This document shows positions 46,536 through 58,810 of a DNA stretch of 64,000 bases, in pieces; position 1 is the first letter of the stretch; every line of letters begins with the position of its first letter. This stretch comes from Leptobrachium leishanense (taxonomy: Eukaryota > Chordata > Amphibia > Anura > Megophryidae). The notes beneath the pieces were generated by a model that saw only the letters and a list, made by a program, of their open reading frames with translations, was not told the DNA's origin and ran no database searches. Both the position numbers and the translations under genes were made by a program. The stretch is from contig CM019063.1 of assembly GCA_009667805.1 (NCBI GenBank), positions 60,000,881 through 60,064,880 on the forward strand, given 5' to 3'.

Positions 46536-49500
46536 CTATTCCGTTACTTCAGCATCAGGGGATTGATAGCTGCTGATCCAGGACTGATTCATTTTTATAA
46601 ATGTCAGCCGGTCTACAGAGTCGGTGTGCAGATGCACTCTTTAGTCTGTGACAAAACCTCCAGCGGCACTGAACGTCCTTTCAGAAAGCACGCTAGATGA
46701 AGGGCAACCTAGTAGCTGCATGGCATATTGGCTAAGTTCTGGCCAGTGATCCAATCTCAACACCCAGTAAGCCAGTGGATCATCTGCTGGAAATGTATCC
46801 AGGTCTGCCCTTGCCCCTAGGTAGTCCTGCACCATATGGTGAAGACACTGGCAATGGGTGCCTACATTTGACGTCCCTGGGCGTCGTGGACTAAAAAAAA
46901 AAAAATGCATCAGTCAAGCGGCCCCGGCCTTCACCGCTATTCCTCTGATCATCCTCAGCCTCAGAAGCACGTGTGTCATCACTTGGTAACCTACCAGTGC
47001 CTGGAAAGGTGTTACACAAGTGTGGCTTTAGAGCATCCTCAAGTTTTTTCATCCTGTGCTCCCTCTGTGCGGGCAGGATGAGCTCTGCAACTTTCCCCTT
47101 GTATCGTGGATCAAGAAGGGTTGCCAACCAGTAATGATCCCTCTCCTTGATAGCACGAATCCTGGGGTCCTTTAGCAGGCTTTGCATCATAAGGGAACCC
47201 ATGCAGCATAGGTTGGAGGTGGCATTAGCTTCTGAGTCTTCCTGGTCAATGAGAATGACCATATCGTGCACTTCCTCCTCCCAGCCACGCACTAGCCCTT
47301 GTGTTTCTGGGCACACGAAACCCTCCCTTGAGGAATCCCCACCTTCAATGCCCCCACACTTAAATATTCCTACTCCTCCTCCTCATCCTCCTCCTGTTTG
47401 ATCTGAGTAGGACCCGCTGGAATGCTGTCTGCGGAAAGACTGGGGCCTTGAGAGCTAGGGAAGGCCTCCTCTTCCTCCCGCTGCTCTGCCTCTAGAGCCA
47501 CATCTATAATTCCCCGCAGAGTGTGCTCCAGCAGGAACACTAAAGGAATTGTGTCACTGATTCATGCACTGTCCCTGCTCACCATCCTCGTTGCCTCCTC
47601 AAATGGTGACAGTACAGTGCATGCATCCTTGATCATCAGCCACTGCGGGGGGGAAACCAAGTTGACCTGAACCTGTCCTTGTGCCATACTCACACAGGTA
47701 CTCGTTGATGGCCCTCTGCTGCTTGTGCAGATGCTGCAGCATTGCTAATGTCGAGTTCCACCTCGTGGGCATGTCACAGATCAGACGGTTTGTGGGAAGG
47801 TGGAATTCTCTTTGAATTTCTGCGAGGCAAACGCTTGCTGGGAATGACCGTCTGAAGTGGCTGCAGACTTTTCTGGCCTGGCTGAGAAGCTCTGCCAGCC
47901 CTGGGTACTTGGTTAGGAAACGCTGTACCACTAGATTTAGGACGTGCTAGGCATGGTACATGCGTCAATTTACCCTTGCGTAGGGTGGAGAGAAGGTTGC
48001 TGCCATTATCACAGATGATCATTCCCAGCAGAAGCTGGCGTGGTGTTAACCATCTCTGCACCTGGCCCTGCAGAGCTGACAGAATTTCTGGCCCGGTGTG
48101 GCTTCTGTCCCCTAAACAAACCAGCTCAAGCACAGTATGGCTTCTTTTTGCTTGAGCCATTGCGTAGACCCTGTCATGCATCGGTTTAGCTGCCACTTCG
48201 CCAGAGACAGAGAAGGAGGAGGAGGAAGAGAGAGAGGTGGTGGAGCAGACAGACCTCATACAAGCAGCTTTCTGGAGGCGTGGTGGATAACCAAGCTCCA
48301 GCACAGAGCCCTGTCTTGGATCCCTCCCAGCTGCAATCAGAGTTACCCAGTGTGCCGTGAAGGAAATGTAACGACCCTGTCCATGCTTGCTGGACCACGT
48401 GTCTAAAGTCACATGCACCTTGCTGCTTACTGCCTTTCCCAATGACTGGATAACATTGTCTTCCACGTGCTGGTATAGTGCTGGAATGGCCTTGCGTGAA
48501 AAGTAATGGCGTTTTGGAACCTGCCACTGCGGTACAGCACATTCAGCAAATTCACGGAAGGGAGCAGAGTCCACCAGCTGGAAAGGCAGCAGCTGCAAAG
48601 CGAGTAATTTTGCTAAGCTGGCATTTAGACGCTGTGCTTAAGGATGGTTGGGACTATATTTTTTCATATGCTGCAGCAGCTGCGGCAACGTAATCTGACT
48701 GCGTAAATCTTCAGCTGATGGGATGCTGTCACATTCTGAGGAAGGACCTGGTACATCCATTACTGTAGCATCATCCCTGTCAGTGGAGGTAGTAGGCAAT
48801 GACATGGCAGGACATACAGTGGGGGTACAGACAGATGAGGAGGAGGAGGACCTAAGCAAAGTTTTGCACCAACGGGATGTGTGGCAGGAGGTCATATGTC
48901 ACCTCAAGCACATGGTACCCAAGTGTCCGGTGTCTTTCCCATGCTTAAGCCTCATCTGACATAGATTACAAATAGCAATGGTGGGGTCTGCTGCACATTT
49001 CTTAAAGAACTACCAGCAGACAGCAGAGTTCCTGCGTGTGTGCTTTGAGACAACAGCGCTCTGCACCGGAGCAGCTCTGACATCTGATGCCTTGGACTGG
49101 CTAGTGCTGCAGTTGGTCATAGCGGATGTTGTGCCTCGTGTTTCTTGTGCCTCCTCCTCACTTGACTCCTTTGTTCGATCAGGCACCCAGGTGGAGTCAG
49201 TGACCTCATCATCATTGTCATCATCACCCCCCTATCTCCTCGTCACTGGAGCCAACTTGGCAGTATGCTGCAGCTGCTGGGGCAACATGAGTGCCAGTTA
49301 TTTGTGTGTCATCACTGGCACCCCCTTCCTCTAGGTTGATTATACTCCCTTCCTCAACCTCAGAGATTGAATCAGAGCACTGTACTTGCTGCGCATCCTT
49401 AAAGAGCATGTCACTATCATTGCAGTCAAACAATTCAGCTGACTCCTCCGTGTGTGATAGTGAGGCTCCGGCAGGAGTAGCTGTGGACATGGAGGCTACA

Positions 49501-49781
49501 CTAGATGCTTTGGCAGCTGAGGTGGACTGTAAAGCACTACAAGCCTGGCTGGCAGAGGACTCGGAGGACTCGGATGGCCTGGTTAGCCAATCCACCAAAT
49601 CCTCTGTATGTTGCTGGTGCTTAAGAAGACGGCCAGCACCAGTTAGAAAGGACAAGCGTGCCCCTGCAGAGGATGCACCACGTCCACCATGACCAGAGGC
49701 ACAGCCTCCCGACACAGGGGCTGCTTGCCCTTTTATCTGTGTCTGGGAGCGTCTGGCTGTCCTTTTTGTTCTTTCAGACAT
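46536..49781 (-). pseudogene. hAT transposase with BED zinc finger, copy B
   Basis: Same protein as copy A. It starts at 49781 with MSERTKRTARRSQTQIKGQA and an acidic Ser-rich region to about 49224. The BED finger near 48880-49020 contains two in-frame stops (after the SAVCW and MCLR positions). The catalytic region is well kept at 48598-47940 (VHVTLDTWSSKHGQGRYISF and GMIICDNGSNLLSTL), then frameshifts near 47940 into FLTKYPGLAELLSQARK and DMPTRWNSTLAML. The C-terminal part has AIKERDHYWLATLLDPRYKG near 47100-47160 and an intact hATC, LSERTFSAAGGF, near 46650. The stop is at 46536-46538. Compared with copy A it lacks the 260-bp internal duplication. Confidence 0.85.
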
Positions 49782-49904
49782 GGTGAGTGATATATAGATT
49801 AAATATATACAGAACTCTGATTCAACTCTGGTATAAAGATTAAAGATTTCCAGAACTCTGGTATAACTCAGTGAGACACCCTGATAGTTGTCAGCCAGTG
49901 ACAA

Positions 49905-51445
49905 GATGCAGATTACAATTCCCTCCTATAAATCAGTGTGACCCCCTGATGGGTGGCAGTGAGAAGCCACAAATTAAAAGTCTCAGAAACCTCCTAGAAA
50001 TCAGTGAGACCCCCTGATAGGTGGCAGTGAGAAGCCACAGATTGCAAGTCTCAGAAACCTCCTATAAATCAGTGTGACCCCCTGATAGCTGGCAGTGAGG
50101 AGACACAAATTACAATTTGCATAAATCTGTTAGAAGTATGTGGGACCCCCTGATGGGTGGCAGTGAGAAGCCACAGATTACAAATCTCAGAAACCTCCTA
50201 TAAATCAGTGTGACCCCCTGATGGGTGGCAGTGAGAAGCCACAGATTACAAATCTCAGAAACCTCCTATAAATCAGTGAGAATCCCTGATGGGTGGCAGT
50301 GAGAAGCCACAAATTAAAAGTCTCAGAAACCTCCTATAAATCAGTGTTACCCTCTGATGGGTGGCAGTGAGAAGACACAAATTACAATTTGCATAAATCT
50401 GCTAGAAGTATGTGGGACCCCCTGATGGGTGGCAGTGAGAAGCCACAGATTACAATTCGCATAAATCTTCTAGAAGTATGTGGGACCCCCTGATCGGTGG
50501 CAGCGAGAAGCCACAGATTACAAATCTCAAAAACCTCCTATAAATCAGTGTGACCCCCTGATGGGTGGCAGTGAGAAGCCACAGATTACAAGTCTCAGAA
50601 ACCTCCTATAAATCAGTGTGACCCCCTGATGGGTGGCAGTGAGAAGCCACAAATTAAAAGTCTCAGAAACCTCCTATAAATCAGTGTGACCCCCTGATGG
50701 GTGGCAGTGAGAAGCCACAGATTACAATTCGCATAAATCTGCTAGAAGTATGTGGGACCCCCTGATGGGTGGCAGCGAGAAGCCACAGATTACAAATCTC
50801 AAAAACCTCCTATAAATCAGTGTGACCCCCTGATAGGTGGCAGTGAGAAGCCACAGATTACAAATCTCAGAAACCTCCTATAAATCAGTGAGACCCCCTG
50901 ATGGGTGGCAGTGAGAAGCCACAGATTACAAATCTCAGAAACCTCCTATAAATCAGTGAGACCCCCTGATGGGTGGCAGTGAGAAGCCACAGATTTCAAA
51001 TCTCAGAAACCTCCTATAAATCAGTGTGACCCCCTGATGGGTGGCAGTGAGAAGCCACAGATTACAAATCTCAGAAGCCTCCTATAAATCAGTGTGACCC
51101 CTTGATGGGTGGCAGTGAGAAGCCACAGATTACAAGTCTCAGAACCTCCTATAAATCAGTGAGACCCCCTGATGGGTGGCAGTGAGAAGCCACAGATTAC
51201 AAATCTCAAAAACCTCCTATAAATCAGTGTGACCCCCTGATGGGTGGCAGTGAGAAGCCACAGATTACAAATCTCAGAAACCTCCTATAAATCAGTGTGA
51301 CCCCCTGATGGGTGGCAGTGAGAAGCCACAGATTACAAGTCTCAGAAACTCCTATAAATCAGTGAGACCCCCTGATGGGTGGCAGTGAGAAGCCACAGAT
51401 TACAAGTCTCAGAAACCTCCTATAAATCAGTGAGACCCCCTGGTG
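49905..51445 (-). repeat. ~68-bp tandem array of hAT copy B, about 22 units
   Basis: Units (plus strand) contain CTCAGAAACCTCCTATAAAT, CAGTGTGACCCCCTGATGGG and TGGCAGTGAGAAGCCACAGA. This is the second unit type seen only a few times in copy A. Confidence 0.95.
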
Positions 51446-51469
51446 GGTGGCAGCCAGTGAGAACACACG

Positions 51470-51800
51470 GATTATAACAATTCCCAAATATTTTGTAGAA
51501 ATTTTTGACCCCAAATACTGTGTGGTACTGGCTGTGTCACAAGAGACAGATCACCTCAATTCCCAAATATTTTGTAGAAATTTGTGACCCCAAATACTGC
51601 GTGGTACTGGCTGTGTGACAAGACACAGATCACCTCAATTCCCAAATGTTTTGTAGAAATTTGTGACCCCCAAAATACTTGCTGGCAGTGGCAAGACACA
51701 GATCACCTCAATTCCCAAATGTTTTGTAGAAATTAGTGACCCCAAAATACTTGCTGGCAGTGACAAGACACACATCACCTCAATTCCCAGATATTTGGTA
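51470..51800 (-). repeat. First-type tandem units in hAT copy B, about 4 units
   Basis: CAATTCCCAAATATTTTGTA and GAAATTTGTGACCCC correspond, inverted, to the 70-bp units that are expanded in copy A. Confidence 0.85.
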
Positions 51801-52217
51801 GAAATGATTCCCCCCAGGCCCCCCCAGTAGCGTGGCAGACCGGCAGTAAGAACACACAACAACAATCTCCTATGAAATCTCCTCTCAAATGCGTGCAGAA
51901 GTGCTGCGTGGTAACCTTCTATAGTGTGCTGCGGGACTTAGCTCTGTGAGCCCATGATTGGGCAAAATTTGCCCAATCAGGACTCTGAGCCGTGATTGGC
52001 ATAGTGTTGAACCTGTCTTGCACCAGACCTGTGGTCAGGTGCAAGGCTGTAGCCAATTACTAGCTTCAGGCCAGTGGGAAGTGCATTGTGGTCCATTATG
52101 GTGCATTGTGGTTGAACATGCGGCGAACACACAGAAATGTTCGGAGTTCGTGAACAGAACGAACAGGCTAAGTTCGGTCGGAACTCCGAACCGTCCGAAC
52201 CGAACAGCTCATCCCTA

Positions 52218-52345
52218 GCTGCCACCAAAGGCACAATATTTGGGTGCACTGCCACTGTCGCCTATACCAGATTCATATCATTTTAATATTGGACTGCAGA
52301 GTCCAACCCTGCACTCTTCCACAATACCACAGAGGGGTTACAGTG
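52218..52345 (+). repeat. ~125-bp subterminal repeat of hAT copy A, downstream remnant
   Basis: GCTGCCACCAAAGGCACAAT and CCTATACCAGATTCATATCA continue the array cut at 45209. After it, 52346-52891 is the 3' end of copy A. Confidence 0.85.
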
Positions 52346-53201
52346 TGACGGCACTGTTGCCGACACTAAAGGCCTAATTTTAAAGCACCTATTGTTACTT
52401 TCATCCAAAGCCTGCATACGTTTCACCATAATTTAGCCAAATAATCACTAAACTTGTTCTGCGTGTTCTAAAATGTCTCCTCTTTTCATACAGGCTGCCA
52501 CCCCAAGCAACCATTTACCGTCATTTTAAATGTCATTTTTTTGTTTTTAAATGTTTCTATACATCCTACAAATCCGCAACTTCACGGGCAGGTTATGGGG
52601 ACCTCCTAGGCACGATATTTCAAGGAATTTTTCTTTTTTATTCTTTACCTTTATTTCATGGAAAACTCACTGTTACTTTAAAAACTTTTTTTAAAAAAAC
52701 TTTTTGTCCTTGTTTCCTGTCCCCCAGGGCACTACCCAGACCCCATACACCTTTTATTGCAAATATCTAGCATATATGCCCTCTTGGAGGGCACTCTAAA
52801 AATCGAACTTTCGAGTCCCATTGACTTGCATTGAGTTCGGTTCGTGTTCGAGTTCGCATTCGAACTTTTGAAATTGTTCGGCTCATCACTATTGGACAGT
52901 TAACCCCCTAGTTGCCAAGTGGAGCTAGGATGATCCTTTGGATCCCCGTATCTCCTGATCCCAGGCAGCTAGAGAGTCATGTTTGGTATCATTAAAAAGG
53001 CCTGATCATGGTTTGGTGTAAAATAAAAAAATAAAACAATAATGAAGAAATAAAAAAGCTTTTTTTTAAAAAAAAAAAAAAAAAATTGTCTGGGGGTAAA
53101 ATAAAATAAGACTTCAAATCACGTTTAAACATGATGAGCATATAACGGTCAAAATGAGCGCAGCACACAGAGGTGAAATGGCTCAGCAGTGAAGAGGTTA
53201 A

Positions 53202-53611
53202 AAAGCAAAAACATGTAAAAAATTGGGTATTTCTCATTTCAGGACAAAATTGCGAAGCTATTTAGCTGGAGTCTTTTTGGCAGTTGTACGTTTTTGGGAT
53301 TACAGTTTGAAAAAGTGTGTTTTTTTTATTTTTTCATCATATTTCATACATTTTAGTAAATTACATGATATGATGGAAATAATGGTATCTTTAGAAAGTC
53401 CATTTAATGGTGAGAAAAATGGTATATAATAACTGTCGGTTCCTTAAACGAGTAAGAGGAATATTAGACCTAAACATTATCAGCGCAGAAAAGTAAAAAC
53501 AGCAATGGTTACTTTCAGACAGACAACGGTAAAACCGCCTGGTCACGATGGGGTTAAATAAACAGTCATACGCAGAATCTGATTACAGGAGAACTCAGCA
53601 AATAAAGGTAG
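53202..53611. other. AT-rich sequence with a possible TTAA end
   Basis: CACGATGGGGTTAA near 53543-53556 resembles another TTAA-type terminus, perhaps of an adjacent or longer element. No gene is seen. Confidence 0.35.
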
Positions 53612-53882
53612 GGACATAGAAACATAGAAACATAGAAAAATGTCGGCAGATAAGAACCTTTCGGCCCATCTAGTCTGCCCAATTACATGGATACTTTACC
53701 TGGATTTATCTTTTGTTTAGGATAGCCTTATGCCTATCCCATGCTTGCTTAAATTCAATTACTGTTTTGGCCTCTACCACTTCAACTGGAAGACTGTTCC
53801 ATGTATCCACCACCCTCTCAGTAAAATAATGCTTTCTGATGTTACTTTTAAACCTTTGCCCCTCTAATCTAAGACTATGTCC
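53612..53882 (-). mobile_element. CR1 3' fragment
   Basis: Minus-strand copy of the last ~270 bases of the CR1 at 30.7 kb. It encodes the C-terminus with VDTWNSLPVEVVEAKTVIEF and ends in repeated CATAGAAA (plus strand). Nearly identical to 32196-32458, hence young. Confidence 0.9.
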
Positions 53883-55279
53883 ACAAAAGGAAGGCTCTCA
53901 CTGAGCTATTCTCTGGTAACTATAGAGAGTCCAAAATATGCATAAAAATATATTGAGACCCATAATCCATGTAAACTACATCGGTGGACACAATGTATGG
54001 TTTGTGAGTGTGCCTGTAAGTTTGTGTAAATGTATGGCTCAGCATGTGTGTGTTTCACTTATATAAAATTTAAAAAAAGGCTTCTGTGCTTTTAATTGCC
54101 CGGGTCTATTTTATGTCCCAGTCCGGCCCTGGTTAGATAGTCACATTGGAAATATGACTGACACATCATGATCATGATGCAAAACCCTGTGGCTATTAGA
54201 CGTTTTTTCCCAGTTCCCGGAGGATTGAACAAAATCTATCTCAGCTCTGTCACCTGTTCTCAAGACCCTCATAAATCTTGTTTTTGCTCACCTTGAATAT
54301 ATATAGTATAATGTATATATAGTATAATGTATCCTTCCTGGTAAAATCCTTTATAAATAAATAAAATAAATAAATAAATATAGGGTAATCCAGTCTTGGA
54401 GCCTTTGCTCTTAGTGCGAAGAGACGTATCAGCTTTATCTTCCTGATGAGGCCTTACAAAGCCTAAGCGATCATCAGGGCTTTCTGTAGCTCTCGAGCAG
54501 AGAGGACTTCCTTGGCATTTCAGTCATGGCCGCCCTTTTTGGGTGATAGTTGTCTGGTTTGCCTATGGTACCGTCTTCTATGTAATGGCGTCACTCAGTG
54601 TAGCGCGAGACACAATAGCTGTGCCCATCATCAGGACCAATAGTAGTACCGATATTAGTGCTGCACTTCTCTGTGTTTCAAAGAAACAACAATAAAGAAT
54701 AAAATATACTATGGAAAAAGCCCAACATTTTTTATGACATCATGAAGTCCCCTTGGTAAAACAAAGAAAACGTTAGAATCGTTATGATGGATTTCATGCA
54801 GAAAATGTTATTCATAAATACATAATCAGACCTCCTTTGATCAGTCTATGCTGCATATTTTATTTAGAAATATTTTCTCACTCTGGTTATCATTACATCG
54901 GAGCAGAGTTTGTATTAAGACCTGACCGCACTATAAAAAGACCAGTAACATGAATTATGATTCTCTGCAACATGTTTTCTTTCAGCCGGAGGTAAATTGG
55001 TGTAAACTGGTGACGTATTCCACAAATCTCATGTACACCTAGATTACAGAAAACAGACACCCTGTAGTAAATCCAGCTTTAAAATGTGTGTGTGTGTGTG
55101 CGATTGTGTTTGTGTGTGTGTGGGGGGGTTCTGTGAAAAGAAGACGTATTAAAAAAGATGCATGTTTAAAAATAACGTACCAATTCGGACAGGATTCAGC
55201 CACGACCCTAACCACAACATTCTGCTGCATTTTTGCTTCATTCTTAGGTAACAGATTCTGGCACTTCATTTGACCTTAA
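53883..55279. other. Unassigned sequence with minor repeats
   Basis: A hAT-like end CCAGTCCGGCCCTGG lies near 54117-54131. A LINE tail with AATGTATCCTTCCTGGTAAA and (AAAT)n is at 54325-54380. A possible decayed hammerhead or plain hairpin (CCTGATGA..TCATCAGG) is at 54442-54477. A TG-rich microsatellite is at 55085-55130. Confidence 0.5.
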
Positions 55280-56700
55280 CCCTAAACGTAACTCTAACCC
55301 TAAAAGAAGCTCAAATGGAAAACTATCCCTAATCTCTAAACCTAACACTGATTTATAACCTTAACCTTAATCCTAATTTCTAACTATAGTTAAGAGGAAT
55401 TACCTGTTTTTACTTGAAGTGGATCTGAATTGGTTGTGTTTCCAAAAGCATCATTTCTATAGTAAACCTATTTCTGGTTATTTTTATCAATCATCATACT
55501 AGAATATTAGAAATTAGCTAAAAAAAAAAAAAGTATAAAAATTACATCAAAGCACTCACATTGGAGCTGAGAAATAGGACACTGTAACAATTCACTGCTT
55601 AGTTCTGCTATGGAGAGCAAGAAATAAATTACAAAACAAGGAGCGTAAGTTGGTCAACAATATTCGCATAAAAAGCCTGTATTTTAGAGTGTTTGCACAT
55701 ATAACATGTATTACTTACAGACTGTAATTGTTAGAATAATAATAATTAAACTTACTGGTTTAGTTTGTGTTAGGGTTACTGTTAGGATTACAGTTAATGT
55801 TTATAGTAGTACTAAGGTTATAGTTAAGATTAAGGTTAGGGTTACTTCTAGGACTGGTTACTATTAGGGTTAAGGTTACTGTTAGGCTCACTGGTTCTGT
55901 TTGTGGTGTGAGTTACTTTTAGCGTTAAAGTTACTCTTTGTAATAGGGTTAGGATTAGGACTAGGGTTAGGGTTTCTTCTAGGAACGTTACTGTTAGGGA
56001 AACAATTACTGTTAAGCTTACTGGTTTTGTTTGTGTTAGAGTTACTCTTAGAGTTGCAGTTACTCATTGTATTAGGGTTAGGGTTACTTCTAGGGCTGGT
56101 TGCTGTTAGGGTTACCGTTAGGCTTACTGGTTGTGTTTGTGTTAGAGTTACTGTTAGAGTTACAATTACTCTTTGTATTAGGGTTGGGGTTAGGCCTAGG
56201 GTTAGGGTTACTTCTAGGACTGGTTACTGTTAGGGCTAGGGTTACTGTTAGCCTTATTGATTCTGTTTGTGTTAGAGTTCCCGTTAGCGTTACAGTTACT
56301 CATTGCATTAGGGTTAGGGTTACTTCTGGGACTGGTTGCTGTTAGGGTTAGGGTGACTGTTAGGCTTACTGTTTCTCTTTGTGTTAGAGTTACTGTTAGA
56401 GTTACAGTGACTCTTTGTATTAGGGTTAGTATTAGGCCTAGGGTTAGGTTCTTCTAGGACTAAGTTATAGGGTTAGGGTTATAGTTAGCCTTATTGGTTC
56501 TGTTTGTATTACAGTCACTGTTAGGGTTACAGTTACTCTTTGTAATAGGGTTAGTAGTAGGGTTATGGTTACTTCTAGGACTGGCTGCTGTTAGTGTTCG
56601 GGCCACTGTTAGGCTTACTGGTTCTGTTTGTGTTAGGGTTACCATTAAGGTTACTGTTTATGTTTGTTTTAGGGTTAGGGCTAGGTTTAGTATCACACAA
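55280..56700 (+). repeat. Degenerate telomere-like (TTAGGG/CCCTAA) array with ~120-bp higher-order period
   Basis: Short CCCTAA words run at 55280-55390. From about 55780 to 56700 the plus strand is made of GTTAGGGTTA and GTTACTGTTAGG variants. A marker word CTTCTAGGACTGGTT recurs at about 55845, 55975 (variant), 56090, 56213, 56330, 56453 and 56573, giving a period of 114-123 bases. Its frames produce Val/Arg/Leu-rich products without meaning. An interstitial origin inside a hAT-like element is likely, because the same repeats occur inside 58379-60366. Confidence 0.85.
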
Positions 56701-56892
56701 ACAGTGCAAATTTATTCAGTTAGAAAAATCTCGAATTGATCTGAAAATTTTCAGATCAATTCGATAAATTTTTTTATCGTTTACCATATATCAGAATTTT
56801 TGTTGATTTGGAATGTCAGATTCTCCCAAATCACCAAAATCCAGTTATTTCATCTAAAAATGAATTTGTATGAAAAGAATGAACATGTCTAA
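56701..56892. mobile_element. Right end of a hAT-like element containing the telomere-like array
   Basis: The segment has inverted AATTGATCTGAAAATTTTCAG words and ends AATGAACATGTCTA, the inverted form of TAGACATGTKC. The partner left end was not found. Confidence 0.5.
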
Positions 56893-58378
56893 CACACACA
56901 CCTATGGTCAACAAGTGTAATCCCAGAAGGAGCTAGGTAAGAATCTATCCCTGAGATAACTCTGAAGCAAATCTGTTTTGCATGTTTTGGTCTTGTAACG
57001 TTGAGGGCTTCCAGCCTTTTCGGTGTGCTTGAGGGCAGCATGTCTGATGCTGCTCGCTCACCAACACCCGGTTTAAATTGAAACAGGCAGGGAGGTGGCT
57101 GCATGAGGTGTGGCTTGAGAGGGGGGCGCGGTCTGGTGAAGGTCTTTTAAAAACCAACAGTTCATTCTAAGCAGTGCCAGATCGTGGTTATCCGTACCTG
57201 AGCTCCTTGTACCTGAATTCTCTCGTGATTTAACCTGTTATTGACCTCTGCTTGTTTTCTGACTATTCTGCCTTCCGTTGCCCTAGACTATTTCCTTGTA
57301 CTACGCTTCTGCACTGATATCGACCCGGCTATTCCATTTGACTATTCTATACTCTGTATTCCTGATTCTGGCTCATCTGACTACCCCCGTGTTGCTGACC
57401 TGGTTTTGTATTACGACATTGTCTTTGATTAACCCTTTCTGTCTAGCTAGTATACCTGGCCAATTCTAAGGACCAGACAGTTAGGGATTCTTCTACGGCT
57501 ACCCTGTTGGTAGCTTTTGGGCTCTGTGGAGTGTTGGGCTTTAAGGACTGCGTGGTGGGATCCGGGAACCGTGACAGGTCTATTCTGTAAAGCTCAAACA
57601 ATGCTCACCCAGATTGAAGTATATTAAACCATTTACGTTATGAAGAACGGCCCTACTTCCATCAAAAATCATGGCCATGAGATAATAAGGTAATACCAAA
57701 TAGCACAATCGAAATAATTTAGAACGTCTCTGCGCAGTGTCACTGCTTACTATTAGTGATGATACAGTATATCTCAAAATTGCCAAGGATGACTTATGTG
57801 TGAATAAATACACATGGCATATTTGTTTTAGAGTTTCTGTGACTCTTGGATTAATAATAGCAAATAAACAAATCCACTCGCACAGCTGGAACACATATGA
57901 AAAAGGTTAACAAACTCCCGTGTCAAGCCCCATTAAAAGTTCAAGAGCCCCTAAAAGTTTAAAAATAACTTTTAATCCTGCAAGCGAAGCAAAAGTTATT
58001 TTTAGACGGTCGTCAGAGTTTGGAAATAACGGCATGTACGTTTTAAGATGTACAGGCGACTATTTACAATATGTCAGGCTCACATCGATGCATGAATGCA
58101 GGACATTGCAAAGAAAAATGTATATATAGCACGGAGGCAGACAAGCCTGGTCCTTCAACGACTACAATAATGATATATTCAGATTCCACATTGATGAAAA
58201 ACACGGACCTCCTTCACTACCAAGTGATTTTCCATAAAACCACTGCCAGGACCCAGTGGTTTTATAGAAAATTACTTTCCATTACCCACACAGTAAATAT
58301 ATAGAACCGTGTCCCTCCATATATGTTCACTGTGGGTAAGCCCTATTTGACAGGCGGAGGGCATGATCTGGAGCCCAT
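56893..58378. other. Unassigned; possible dispersed repeat at 56930-57578
   Basis: 56930-57578 ends in GATCCGGGAACCGTGACAGG and has the CTGACTATTCTGCC style of a dispersed amphibian repeat, but I cannot name it. A hairpin AAAACCACTG..CAGTGGTTTT lies at 58236-58263. No gene is seen. Confidence 0.3.
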
Positions 58379-58810
58379 TAGACGTGTGCATTTCGTTTCT
58401 TTACGAATTGCAATTCTTTCCGAAATTCTGTCAATCCATATTTCGGAAGTACTTCCGAAATATCGAATCGCTTTCATCTGGAACAAATTGCATCCGAAAT
58501 GACACGGTATATGCCAGTCGATTTGAATCATTTCGTTATAACGAATTTGTTCATTATGCCGTTCCACACAGGAAAAATTTGCAGTAGCCTTAACCAATCT
58601 TCTAACCCTAATTTTAATTCTAAGCCTAAATTCTAAACCTAATCTAACCCTAACTTTAACCTTAGTTTTTAACCCTAATCTAACCCCAATTCCTAAACCT
58701 AATGGCTAAACCTAAATTCTAACCCTAAGCTGACCCTATCTTTTAACCCTAGCTTCTAACCCTAAATTAACCCTATGTTTCTAACCATAATTCCTAACCC
58801 TAATTTCTAA

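Larger units (their letters stand above)
45210..52217 (-). mobile_element. hAT transposon copy B, inserted in copy A
   Basis: TAGGGATGAGCCGAACACCC at 45210 to CAGCTCATCCCTA at 52217, 7,008 bp. Flanks are TCTGCCAC (45202-45209) and GCTGCCAC (52218-52225), a 7-of-8 match that fits the 8-bp hAT duplication. On the minus strand the order is 5' end, promoter-like region, tandem arrays (51800-49905), transposase (49781-46536), ~125-bp repeats (46500-45790), and 3' end. It lacks the Tc1 element and the MITE present in copy A. Confidence 0.9.

Noticed and set aside
49291..49692. Plus-strand open frame of 133 codons
   Set aside because: Antisense shadow of the hAT copy B transposase N-terminus.
49905..51445. 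Regular 68-bp repeats considered as a CRISPR array
   Set aside because: Units are contiguous without unique spacers, and the context is a eukaryotic transposon.
54442..54480. CCTGATGA..stem..TAAGCGATCATCAGG, hammerhead-like
   Set aside because: The GAAA core is missing and the outer pairing is a simple CCTGATGA/TCATCAGG hairpin; at most a very decayed copy.
55901..56457. Val/Arg/Leu-rich open frames
   Set aside because: Products of telomere-like repeats; composition follows the TTAGGG hexamer.
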